From assembly GCF_900129815.1 (NCBI RefSeq), contig NZ_FQWX01000013.1, positions 1 to 64,000 of the forward strand: a stretch of 64,000 nucleotides of DNA. Reading direction: 5' to 3'. The stretch comes from Asaccharospora irregularis DSM 2635 (GTDB taxonomy: Bacteria; Bacillota; Clostridia; Peptostreptococcales; Peptostreptococcaceae). How positions within the stretch are numbered: the first letter of the stretch is position 1; every line of letters begins with the position of its first letter. Below the pieces are notes generated by a model. It worked only from the letters and a program-made list of their open reading frames with translations. It was not told the DNA's origin and did no database searches. This document shows positions 1 through 7,005 of this stretch, one piece after another. Position numbers and translations under genes: made by a program.

Positions 1-187
1 TTTGCTTAATTATTATAAAAATAATATGAATGGTAAAAGCAAAAAAGTTGGACTAGTTGCCATTATGCATAAGCTAATGAACTATATTTTTTCTGTGCTA
101 CGCAACCAAAAACCATATGAAGTACGTAACCCTAAATTGCACTGTAAGATGTATCTAGAAAACAAAAGTCTACCTAATATAGCCTAA
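1..187 (+). pseudogene. C-terminal end of an IS110-family transposase, cut by the window edge
   Basis: The frame is open from the left edge to a TAA at 185-187, so only the last 61 or so residues are visible. They contain a basic stretch followed by VALVAxMxKL-like residues (here VGLVAIMHKLMNYIF) and NQKPYEVR, which is the pattern I associate with the C-terminus of IS110/IS116/IS902 transposases. The TTG at position 2 is not a credible start. Whether the upstream part is intact cannot be seen. The element end would lie shortly downstream; IS110 elements often lack clear inverted repeats, so I do not place it. Confidence 0.65.
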
Positions 188-699
188 CGGCTAATATGAA
201 CTATTTTTCCATATAAGCCATCAAAAATTCGTGTATATTTGATGGTTTATTTGCTATACGAAAAAACATAATTATAAAATATTTTTAAAAACTGTTGACT
301 TTAACTAGCTGGTCTATTTTTCAATCTTAAGATATTATACAAAAATTATGTTCTATAATGTACAATTTTTATTAATTAAGCAATTGTATCAGTACACTTT
401 TATTTGAATAGTATTTACCATCATTACCGACAGCATCAGCATATTTACTCCAAATAATAAACATCTATTTCCTTGGAAATATATCAGAAAATACATATTT
501 TCTATAAATTATTATATTTATTTTATTAAATAAAGGGAAGTATACTATAATATATGTTAAATATACTTGTTAAAAATTTTCTATCTAGAAGCTTTAAAGG
601 ATAATCTTTGAAATAAATATAATTTTCTATATATAATAATAATCTTGTATGCATTATAAGAAAAACGATATTAATATAAAATATACAAAGGAGAGTTTT
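188..699. other. Long gap between the transposase end and rnz
   Basis: About 460 bases of very AT-rich DNA. It holds a short dyad at 218-245 (CCATCAAA pairing with TTTGATGG), which could be the terminator of the transposase or part of the insertion element, and a 30-codon minus-strand frame listed separately. Weak promoter-like TATAAT motifs are present (for example near 354 and 549), but no pair is convincing. No other gene is visible. Confidence 0.5.
372..464 (-). CDS. Possible 30-residue micro-protein or gene remnant
   Basis: A short minus-strand frame starts at ATG 464 and ends at TAA 372. It is preceded by AAGGA about five bases before the ATG. The predicted peptide begins MFIIWSKYADAVGNDGKYYS. 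Its composition is less AT-driven than random frames in this gap, and the GNDGKYYS run looks protein-like. I do not recognise it. It could equally be the surviving tail of a larger gene destroyed near the insertion element. Confidence 0.2.
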   Translation of the reverse strand: MFIIWSKYADAVGNDGKYYSNKSVLIQLLN

Positions 700-1617
700 A
701 TGTTAGATTTAGTTTTACTCGGGTGTGGAGGTAATATGCCAATGCCCAACAGATTTTTATCTTCCCTTTTTATAAACTACAAGGGTCAAAAAATTCTAAT
801 AGATTGCGGTGAAGGAACTCAAGTTTCCATGAAAAATAATAAGTGCGGATTTAAAGATGTCGCCCTGATACTGATAACTCACCTACATGGCGATCATACC
901 TTAGGACTTCCAGGGCTCCTATCTACTATAGGAAACAGCGGTAGGACAGAAGATTTAACTATAGTAGGTCCTATAGGAATAAGTGAATCCATCTCTGCTA
1001 TAAGGGTTTTAGTTGAATATTTGCCTTATAATATAAATATTATAGAAAATCCCCAAAAATCTTTTTCAGCAAATAGCAACCTTGGCGATTTGGATATTTC
1101 AACAATTCAGCTTGACCACTCTACAGAGTGCATTGGATACAGTTTGTATTTCAAAAGAAAACCTAAATTCGACCTAGATAAAGCAACCAAGAATAACGTT
1201 CCAAAGTTTTTGTGGCAAAAACTTCAACAATCTGATTTTGTATATCTAGAAAATCAAAAATATACATCTGATATGGTTTTGGGAGAAGAAAGAAATGGTA
1301 TCAAGATAAGTTATATCACTGATACTAGACCTATTTTTTCAATACCTGAATTTATAAAAAATAGTTCCTTATTTATTTGTGAAGCTATGTATGGTGATGA
1401 TATGGATATATCAAAAGCAGTTAAAAATAAGCATATGACCTTTAGAGAGGCTGCCAACCTAGCTAGGCTAGGCGATGTAGACAAACTTTTACTAACTCAT
1501 TTTAGCCCTTCAGTTGGTTCACCTCACGATTTCTTAAAGAATGCCACTGATGTTTTTAGCGATACAATAATAGGGGAGGATGGACTAAAAATAAGTCTTA
1601 AGTTTGAATCCAATTAA
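700..1617 (+). CDS. rnz: Ribonuclease Z (tRNA 3'-end processing endonuclease)
   Basis: A 305-residue metallo-beta-lactamase-fold protein that matures tRNA 3' ends in the cytoplasm. The Zn-binding signature HLHGDH sits at residues 61-66, and the N-terminal LGCGGNMPMPNRFLSS segment and late LLTHFSP are typical of the ElaC/RNase Z family, whose bacterial members are about 307 residues. An in-frame ATG at 649 would add 17 residues with no family equivalent. The ATG at 700 has AAAGGAGAG just before it and gives the canonical start. It stands alone, facing a tandem terminator downstream. Confidence 0.93.
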   Translation: MLDLVLLGCGGNMPMPNRFLSSLFINYKGQKILIDCGEGTQVSMKNNKCGFKDVALILITHLHGDHTLGLPGLLSTIGNSGRTEDLTIVGPIGISESISAIRVLVEYLPYNINIIENPQKSFSANSNLGDLDISTIQLDHSTECIGYSLYFKRKPKFDLDKATKNNVPKFLWQKLQQSDFVYLENQKYTSDMVLGEERNGIKISYITDTRPIFSIPEFIKNSSLFICEAMYGDDMDISKAVKNKHMTFREAANLARLGDVDKLLLTHFSPSVGSPHDFLKNATDVFSDTIIGEDGLKISLKFESN

Positions 1618-1647
1618 TACAAAATAATAGCGCTGATAGTAATTAGT

Positions 1648-1683
1648 CCATTTTTGTCTAACGACAATTATGGATTTTTTATT
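1648..1683 (+). terminator. rnz terminator, first copy
   Basis: Imperfect stem with CCAT/ATGG outer and TTGTC/GACAA inner pairs, a TAAC loop and a T-rich tail. An identical second copy follows at 1710-1745. Confidence 0.75.
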
Positions 1684-1709
1684 ACCATCAACGCTAAATA
1701 TTATACAGC

Positions 1710-1745
1710 CCATTTTTGTCTAACGACAATTATGGATTTTTTATT
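1710..1745 (+). terminator. rnz terminator, second copy
   Basis: Exact duplicate of the hairpin and T-tract at 1648-1683, produced by the 62-bp tandem duplication. Confidence 0.75.
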
Positions 1746-1770
1746 ACCATCAACGCTAAATATTATACAG

Positions 1771-1796
1771 CTATGTTATACAGCTATGTTATACAG
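1771..1796. repeat. Two 13-bp tandem repeats
   Basis: CTATGTTATACAG occurs twice in succession directly after the 62-bp duplication. The end of each 62-bp unit (TATTATACAG) resembles the same motif, so this looks like slippage-prone sequence. Confidence 0.7.
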
Positions 1797-1843
1797 CTAT
1801 TTTATTCTAATGTTATATTATTTATCTAGCTATCCAAAATTGC

Positions 1844-2212
1844 TTATCTAGCTGATTTTTTAGTAGGTTTTCCTTTTTTAGTAACACCTTCGTTTTGAAC
1901 TTTAGCCTTAGCCGGAGCTTGACCCGGGAATATTATCTTAGGGTTTTCTATATTTTTTTTGTATATAGTAAACTTAAATCCTATAGCCTGAACAAATTCC
2001 GCTCTCAAAGCTTGACATACTGCGTTTGCAGTTTCTTTTGCATCAAGCCCTGCATTTTCAAGTATAGTTACTTTTACTATTTCCCTAGCTCTTAGCATGT
2101 CATCTAGTTGCTCTAAAAAGCTTTCTGTAACTCCTTCTTTACCTATTTGAGTAGTAGGCTTTATAGTGTTGGCTATTGATCTTAAATATGCTCTTTGCTT
2201 TCCTTTTAACAT
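1844..2212 (-). CDS. yhbY: CRM-domain (YhbY-type) RNA-binding protein
   Basis: 122 residues. The N-terminal 95 or so match the CRS1/YhbY (CRM) fold: LKGKQRAYLRSIANTIKPTTQIGKEG, then VTILENA and TANAVCQALRAEFVQAIG. Family members bind RNA and associate with the large ribosomal subunit. A Lys/Ala-rich tail of about 25 residues follows the domain. The ATG at 2212 is preceded by AGAGGTG. It follows obg by 32 bases and is probably cotranscribed; a GTPase acting on 50S maturation next to a ribosome-associated protein makes sense. Confidence 0.88.
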   Translation of the reverse strand: MLKGKQRAYLRSIANTIKPTTQIGKEGVTESFLEQLDDMLRAREIVKVTILENAGLDAKETANAVCQALRAEFVQAIGFKFTIYKKNIENPKIIFPGQAPAKAKVQNEGVTKKGKPTKKSAR

Positions 2213-2244
2213 TCTTTCACCTCTTTATTCTGATATCATTTATA

Positions 2245-3528
2245 TTAATTGTAGAATTCAAATTCTAATTCATAAATTCTAACTGTATCTCCATCCTCAA
2301 TACCCATCTCTCTAAGTCTATCGAAAACGCCTTGACTTTCCATAGCCTTTTGGAAGTATTGGATAGATTCCATATCTTCAAAGTTTACAGAGTACATTAT
2401 TCTTCTAAGTGCCTTACCTTTTACAACATATACTCCATCTTCTTCTATTTCAATTTCTAGACCGTCACCTTCATTGTTTTGGTCTAATTCTGGTCTATAC
2501 ATTTCATCTTCACTTACTACTTCTACTTCTTCTACTTCATTTAGTAATTGAGCTACATAAGAAATTACCTCATCTATACCTTGACGAGTAGCCGCAGACA
2601 TACTAAATACTTTGTATCCTCTACCTTCTAGTTCTGTTTTAAACTCGTCGAATATACTTTGATCCTCTAGTATATCCATCTTGTTTGCAACTACTATTTG
2701 TGGCCTAGCTGATAGTTTTTCATTGTATAATTTTAGTTCATCATTTATTTTGTCAAAATCTTCTAAAGCAGTTCTACCCTCTAGTCCTGATATATCAACT
2801 ATATGTATAAGTACTTTAGTTCTCTCAACATGTCTTAAGAAATCATGGCCAAGGCCTATCCCCTCTGACGCCCCTTCTATAAGACCTGGTATATCTGCTA
2901 AAACGAAACTTTCCCCAAATTTTGTCTGAACAACACCTAAATTTGGTGTTAGAGTCGTAAAATGATAGTTAGCTATCTTAGGTTTTGCTTTAGTAACTAC
3001 AGATAAAAATGTAGATTTCCCAACATTAGGGAATCCTAAAAGACCTACATCCGCTATCATTTTCAGTTCTAATACAACCCATCTTTCTTCTCCATCTGTA
3101 CCAGATTTAGCAAACGCTGGTGCTTGTCTAACGGCATTGGCGAAATGTTGGTTTCCTTTTCCACCTCTTCCACCTCTTGCTATAACTGCTCTATCACCTT
3201 CATCTTTTAAATCTGCTAGTACAAGACCTGTGGCCTCGTCTCTAATTATCGTTCCTGCAGGCACTTTAAGTACTAAATCTTCTCCATTTTTACCGGCTCT
3301 TTTTCCTTTTGTACCATCTCCGCCAGCTGGTGCTACATATTTTCTTTGGTATTTGAAGTCCATTAGTGTTCTAAGACCTAAATCAACCTCAAATATTACA
3401 CTTGAGCCATGTCCACCGTCACCACCATCTGGACCTCCAGCTGGAACATATTTTTCTTTTCTAAATGCTACTGCTCCGTTTCCACCATTTCCGGCTTTTA
3501 CAAATATTCTAGCTTTATCTATAAACAA
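2245..3528 (-). CDS. obgE: Obg/CgtA GTPase, 50S assembly and stress control
   Basis: About 427 residues with the three classical parts. The glycine-rich Obg domain (GNGGNGAVAFRKEKYVPAGG) covers roughly 1-160. The G domain follows, with GFPNVGKS, DIPGLIEGAS and NKMD motifs (about 160-330). The C-terminal OCT domain covers about 350-427. The open frame extends to a GTG at 3537, but the GTG lies inside the ribosome-binding site AGTAGGTG. The TTG at 3528, six bases after that site, gives the canonical MFIDKARIFVKAG start, so I chose it. A terminator separates it from rpmA upstream, so it should have its own promoter. Confidence 0.95.
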   Translation of the reverse strand: MFIDKARIFVKAGNGGNGAVAFRKEKYVPAGGPDGGDGGHGSSVIFEVDLGLRTLMDFKYQRKYVAPAGGDGTKGKRAGKNGEDLVLKVPAGTIIRDEATGLVLADLKDEGDRAVIARGGRGGKGNQHFANAVRQAPAFAKSGTDGEERWVVLELKMIADVGLLGFPNVGKSTFLSVVTKAKPKIANYHFTTLTPNLGVVQTKFGESFVLADIPGLIEGASEGIGLGHDFLRHVERTKVLIHIVDISGLEGRTALEDFDKINDELKLYNEKLSARPQIVVANKMDILEDQSIFDEFKTELEGRGYKVFSMSAATRQGIDEVISYVAQLLNEVEEVEVVSEDEMYRPELDQNNEGDGLEIEIEEDGVYVVKGKALRRIMYSVNFEDMESIQYFQKAMESQGVFDRLREMGIEDGDTVRIYELEFEFYN

Positions 3529-3650
3529 ATTAATCACCTACTTGATTAAGACTTTTTTATTTTTAATGAATTTATATATTATTTTTTCCAAAAACAATAT
3601 ATAAATTCTCATCCGTGCACATTTCAAAGTTTAAATTTCCTATCTATTAG

Positions 3651-3678
3651 AAAAAGGAGTGTATCAACACTCCTTTTG
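3651..3678 (-). terminator. Terminator of the rplU-prp-rpmA operon
   Basis: AAAAGGAGTGT and ACACTCCTTTT form an 11-bp stem with an ATCA loop, followed by T residues on the minus strand. It lies directly behind the rpmA stop codon. Confidence 0.88.
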
Positions 3679-3683
3679 GTATA

Positions 3684-3974
3684 CTATTCAGATATTGCTA
3701 CTGGATATATACTTACTTTTTTTCTTTTCTTGTCTTTTCTTTCGAATTTAACAGTACCGTCTACTAATGCGAATAAAGTGTCATCGCCACCTTTACCTAC
3801 ATTAGTTCCTGGATGTATCTTAGTTCCTCTTTGTCTTACTATTATACTTCCAGCAGTAACTAATTGTCCATCATATCTCTTAACACCTAATCTTTTAGCA
3901 ACAGAATCTCTACCGTTTTTAGAAGATCCTACCCCTTTCTTAGATGCAAGTAATTGTAAGTTCATTTTTAACAT
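3684..3974 (-). CDS. rpmA: Large-subunit ribosomal protein bL27 with cleavable N-terminus
   Basis: 96 residues. [14 protein letters not shown] and [12 protein letters not shown] are bL27 hallmarks. The protein starts [14 protein letters not shown]. In Firmicutes the first nine or so residues are removed by the Prp protease at a motif of the LQFF-A type; here the motif reads LQLL-A. The Prp gene lies immediately upstream. The GGGGGTGA ribosome-binding site supports the ATG at 3974. Confidence 0.96.
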   Translation of the reverse strand: MLKMNLQLLASKKGVGSSKNGRDSVAKRLGVKRYDGQLVTAGSIIVRQRGTKIHPGTNVGKGGDDTLFALVDGTVKFERKDKKRKKVSIYPVAISE

Positions 3975-3987
3975 ATGGAGTCACCCC

Positions 3988-4305
3988 CTACTTTTTTAAG
4001 ATTTTTATATTTTGTGGGTATTCCCGTTTTATTTCTTCGATAAATAATTGAAAATGTTCTAGTAATAACTGCGCTTCCTTGATATATGTATCATTAACTA
4101 TACATTCTATATGAGCTTCTTCTGCTACTACTTTTTCAAATTCAACTTTTTGTAATCTGTCTAAAGAGTTTATAACTGCAACAGCGTTAGATGTAATCGC
4201 GGAACATACTATATCATAACCAGCTTCAGCATAGTCAGCATGTCCCTTTAAACAAAAACCTTTAAGCATAAAGTCGCTATTATAATAATAATTAACTTTT
4301 ATCAT
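3988..4305 (-). CDS. prp: Ribosomal-processing cysteine protease Prp
   Basis: 105 residues, between rplU and rpmA as in most Firmicutes. The family signature is visible: GHADYAEAGYDIVCSAIT, with the catalytic His and Cys in it. Prp removes the N-terminal extension of bL27 before it joins the ribosome. Its spacing to both neighbours is 13 bases, which indicates cotranscription. Confidence 0.93.
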   Translation of the reverse strand: MIKVNYYYNSDFMLKGFCLKGHADYAEAGYDIVCSAITSNAVAVINSLDRLQKVEFEKVVAEEAHIECIVNDTYIKEAQLLLEHFQLFIEEIKREYPQNIKILKK

Positions 4306-4318
4306 CTTACCCTACTTA

Positions 4319-4630
4319 CTAAGCGTTTATTTTTTCTATAACTATCTTAGTGTATGGTTGACGATGACCTTGCTTTCTTCTGTAGTCTTTCTTAGCTTTA
4401 TACTTGAATACTACAATTTTCTTAGCTTTACCTTGTTCAACAACTTTAGCTTGAACAGAAGCTCCTTCTACTACTGGAGATCCTAATACTAATTCTCCAT
4501 CTTTAGAGCAAGCTAATACTTCGTTTAAAGTTACAACATCTCCAGCATTAGCTTCTAACTTCTCAACGAATAATACATCACCTTCAGCAACTTTATATTG
4601 CTTTCCACCAGTTTTTACTATAGCGTACAT
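4319..4630 (-). CDS. rplU: Large-subunit ribosomal protein bL21
   Basis: 103 residues, starting [14 protein letters not shown] and ending in the typical [14 protein letters not shown] segment. The frame can be read back to a GTG at 4639, but that GTG is part of the AGGAGGTG ribosome-binding site, so the ATG at 4630 is the start. It is first in the rplU-prp-rpmA operon and probably controlled by the leader just upstream. Confidence 0.96.
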   Translation of the reverse strand: MYAIVKTGGKQYKVAEGDVLFVEKLEANAGDVVTLNEVLACSKDGELVLGSPVVEGASVQAKVVEQGKAKKIVVFKYKAKKDYRRKQGHRQPYTKIVIEKINA

Positions 4631-4635
4631 TAAAT

Positions 4636-4712
4636 ACACCTCCTCGGTCTCAAACTCGCCAATAGAAGGTACTTCAAAGAAGATTTAAACCTTTACTGTG
4701 CGGCATTACATT
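4636..4712 (-). promoter_or_regulatory. Probable L21 ribosomal-protein leader
   Basis: The roughly 80 bases before rplU read, on the minus strand, AATGCCGCACAGTAAAGG, then GGCGAGTTTGAGACCGAGG, then the ribosome-binding site. The GC-rich conserved blocks stand out from AT-rich surroundings and match my memory of the L21 leader found before rplU in low-GC Gram-positives, where it is thought to give autoregulation. A covariance search for that family would settle it. Confidence 0.6.
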
Positions 4713-4860
4713 TATTAATAATACTATCTTTAGCTCTATTTGTCAACTAAGTATTACAAAAAATTTTTCTATATAAAACCTTTAAAGAACAATTTTTTAT
4801 ATATTTAATGTGGATTATATTATTTTTTAAAACTTTAATTAATAATCTTATTTTGATGCT

Positions 4861-6264
4861 TTATTTGTTGTATATAATGTTTATCTTTTCATTGTCTATA
4901 CTATCACTTGGCTCCAAACTTATAATGACACTATACTTTTGTATAATCTTTTCTATTATTTCCATAAAATCTTCTTTTATAGTATTGTAGACAGTACTTC
5001 CTAATTGTATCCTTATATCATTGTAAGATGTGTGTGTTCTTATTCTCATTACTTCTTTTTCTATTTTATCTATTATGTAATTAACAGACTTTATGTTATT
5101 ATTTCCATTACAACACACACACTCAATATTGTAATATTTATCTATAGATTCTTTGTCTCTTCTTCTTGTGACTTCTACTAACCCTAATTTTGTCATACCC
5201 AGTACTTCTGTTTTTCTTTTGTCTTTTTCTAAATTTTCCTGAAGTGTTTTTATTACTTCGTATTGATACTTCTTTTTGTTCATATCAATAAAATCAATAA
5301 TTATTATTCCACCTATATCTCTAATTTTTAACTGCATTGCTATTTCTTTAGCTGCTTCTAAATTAGTCTTGTATACTGTCTCATCAAGCTTTCCATTTCC
5401 TATAAATTTTCCAGTGTTTACATCTATAACTGTAAGGGCTTCAGTTCTTTCTATTATTATATAGCCCCCACTCTTTAGCCACACCTTTTTATTCAATACT
5501 TTTTCTATTTGACTATCTACTTTATATAGGTTGAATATATCCTCATTTTCTTCTAAAAATAGTTTATCTATATAACTTTTGTTTATTGACTTAAGAACTC
5601 TTTTTAACTCTTCATATTTTGAGTTGCTATTTGTTATTATCTTTTCTACACTATCATTTACATTTTCTTTTACATACTTAGTAGAAAAGTCCGCCTCTTT
5701 ATATAGTAGTTTTGGCCCTATTCCTAGTTTATATTCTTTGAGTATAGTTTCGTATTTATGTTTTAAATTTTCTATATCTTGTTTTAGTTCTTCATGTTCG
5801 CATCCCTGGGCTTCCGTCCTTATTATTAAGCCTAGGTTTTCCTTGTTTACAGAGCTTATTACCTTTTTTAATCTAAATCGCTCTTTCTCATTAGTTATTT
5901 TATTGGACATAGTGACCCTGTCATTTGATGGTATATATACTAGATATCTTCCTGCAAGGCTTATTTCTAAATTTAATTTTGCCCCTTTTGTTCCTATTTC
6001 CTCTTTGTTTACCTGTACCAAAATATCTTGTCCTGCTTTTATCTCTTTATCCTTTGGAAGCCTAAGGTAAGCTAGTTTTTCAAATCCTATATCCACAAAG
6101 CATGCATCTAATCCCGGCAGAACCCTTTTTACAATGCCTCTATATATATTGGATACTATCTTGTTATTTAAATTATCTTCTATAAAAAGTTCTGTCAGCC
6201 TTCCGTCTTCAATGACTGCTGTTTTTTGAGATAATACCAAAGACTCTACTATTATCTTTTTCAT
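4861..6264 (-). CDS. rng: Ribonuclease E/G family endoribonuclease
   Basis: 467 residues from the ATG at 6264 (AGGAGTG ribosome-binding site); the in-frame codons back to 6303 lack a site and a family match. An S1-type RNA-binding region lies at about 35-115 (GIVKRVLPGLDACFVDIGF). The DNase-I-like catalytic domain carries the acidic residues of TVIDVNTG and IIDFIDM. A CVCC pair resembles the zinc-link of RNase E/G. The long C-terminal scaffold of enterobacterial RNase E is absent. It follows two radical-SAM-related genes with 40-base spacing. Confidence 0.92.
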   Translation of the reverse strand: MKKIIVESLVLSQKTAVIEDGRLTELFIEDNLNNKIVSNIYRGIVKRVLPGLDACFVDIGFEKLAYLRLPKDKEIKAGQDILVQVNKEEIGTKGAKLNLEISLAGRYLVYIPSNDRVTMSNKITNEKERFRLKKVISSVNKENLGLIIRTEAQGCEHEELKQDIENLKHKYETILKEYKLGIGPKLLYKEADFSTKYVKENVNDSVEKIITNSNSKYEELKRVLKSINKSYIDKLFLEENEDIFNLYKVDSQIEKVLNKKVWLKSGGYIIIERTEALTVIDVNTGKFIGNGKLDETVYKTNLEAAKEIAMQLKIRDIGGIIIIDFIDMNKKKYQYEVIKTLQENLEKDKRKTEVLGMTKLGLVEVTRRRDKESIDKYYNIECVCCNGNNNIKSVNYIIDKIEKEVMRIRTHTSYNDIRIQLGSTVYNTIKEDFMEIIEKIIQKYSVIISLEPSDSIDNEKINIIYNK

Positions 6265-6304
6265 AATATCACTCCTAATAATATACCCTGTATAAATAAC
6301 CAAC

Positions 6305-7003
6305 TTACATAGGAGTCACTAATTGTCCATCTTCTACTACATAAAGATCCCTTCTAAGTATATCCACATCTAAAGGATCTATATCTAGTTCTAACATTTC
6401 TAATATTTTAGGTATTAATATATTAGTGTTTAAATTAGCCTTAGATCCTGTAGCTATAGTAGCTATAAATGTAACATGATTATCATCTAAATTTAAAATA
6501 TCAAATGTTTTAATCATAGGTCTTATATCTACTTCTACAAGTTTTCCTTTTTTATTTTTCTTAGTGATTATTATCTCTTTATTTCCCATAAAGTCCATTA
6601 TTTTTTTCTTTATAAATTCTTTTGTTATAGGTTTTTCTAGCTCTATGTTAAATAAGTATTCTCCATATTCTATTGTAGATGATAGAGACGGTGTTTGCTT
6701 TGTTATCTCCTTCGCTAGAATAAACTCTATACCCTCTGGTAATTGTATTTGTATTTTTTCTAAAAACTCATCTATAGATAAATCATCTTCTATTTCTATG
6801 TCGACATACTCTCCTTGACTCTCTGTTCCTAAAGCTAATGCATTCCCATAACTCATTTTAGGGTGGGGGTTAAACCCTTGAGAATGTGACAAATTTATTT
6901 CAGCCCTTCTAAAAGCTCTTTGTAATAATCTTTGTAAGTCTAGATGTGATATGTATATCATATCTCCTTCTTTTTTGAACTTTACTCTTATTATCTTACT
7001 CAT
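6305..7003 (-). CDS. TIGR03936-type radical-SAM-associated protein (DUF2344)
   Basis: About 232 residues beginning MSKIIRVKFKKEGDMIYISHLDLQR. SHSQGFNPHPKMSYG and an ALGTESQGEYVDIE segment are characteristic of this family, which is usually adjacent to or fused with the large radical-SAM protein found just upstream here. Its biochemical role is not established. An ATG at 7012 overlaps the end of the upstream gene but lies only two bases from AAAGGGG; the ATG at 7003 fits the family start better. Both are possible. Confidence 0.85.
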   Translation of the reverse strand: MSKIIRVKFKKEGDMIYISHLDLQRLLQRAFRRAEINLSHSQGFNPHPKMSYGNALALGTESQGEYVDIEIEDDLSIDEFLEKIQIQLPEGIEFILAKEITKQTPSLSSTIEYGEYLFNIELEKPITKEFIKKKIMDFMGNKEIIITKKNKKGKLVEVDIRPMIKTFDILNLDDNHVTFIATIATGSKANLNTNILIPKILEMLELDIDPLDVDILRRDLYVVEDGQLVTPM

Positions 7004-7005
7004 AA

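Larger units (their letters stand above)
1648..1771 (+). repeat. Perfect 62-bp tandem duplication, each copy carrying a terminator hairpin
   Basis: Positions 1648-1709 and 1710-1771 are identical. Each unit contains a dyad (CCATTTTTGTC, loop TAAC, GACAATTATGG) followed by ATTTTTTATT, which is an intrinsic terminator read on the plus strand. The pair lies just after rnz, so rnz transcripts meet two identical terminators in a row. Confidence 0.85.

Noticed and set aside
649-699. ATG 649 as start of RNase Z
   Set aside because: No ribosome-binding site, and the 17 extra residues have no equivalent in the family; ATG 700 follows AAAGGAGAG.
1648-1771. The 62-bp repeats as a CRISPR array or miniature transposon
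   Set aside because: Only two units, no spacers between them, and each is explained by a terminator hairpin; no terminal inverted repeats or target duplication.
2409-3604. Long plus-strand frames opposite obg
   Set aside because: Shadows of the minus-strand gene; low-complexity products and no ribosome-binding sites.
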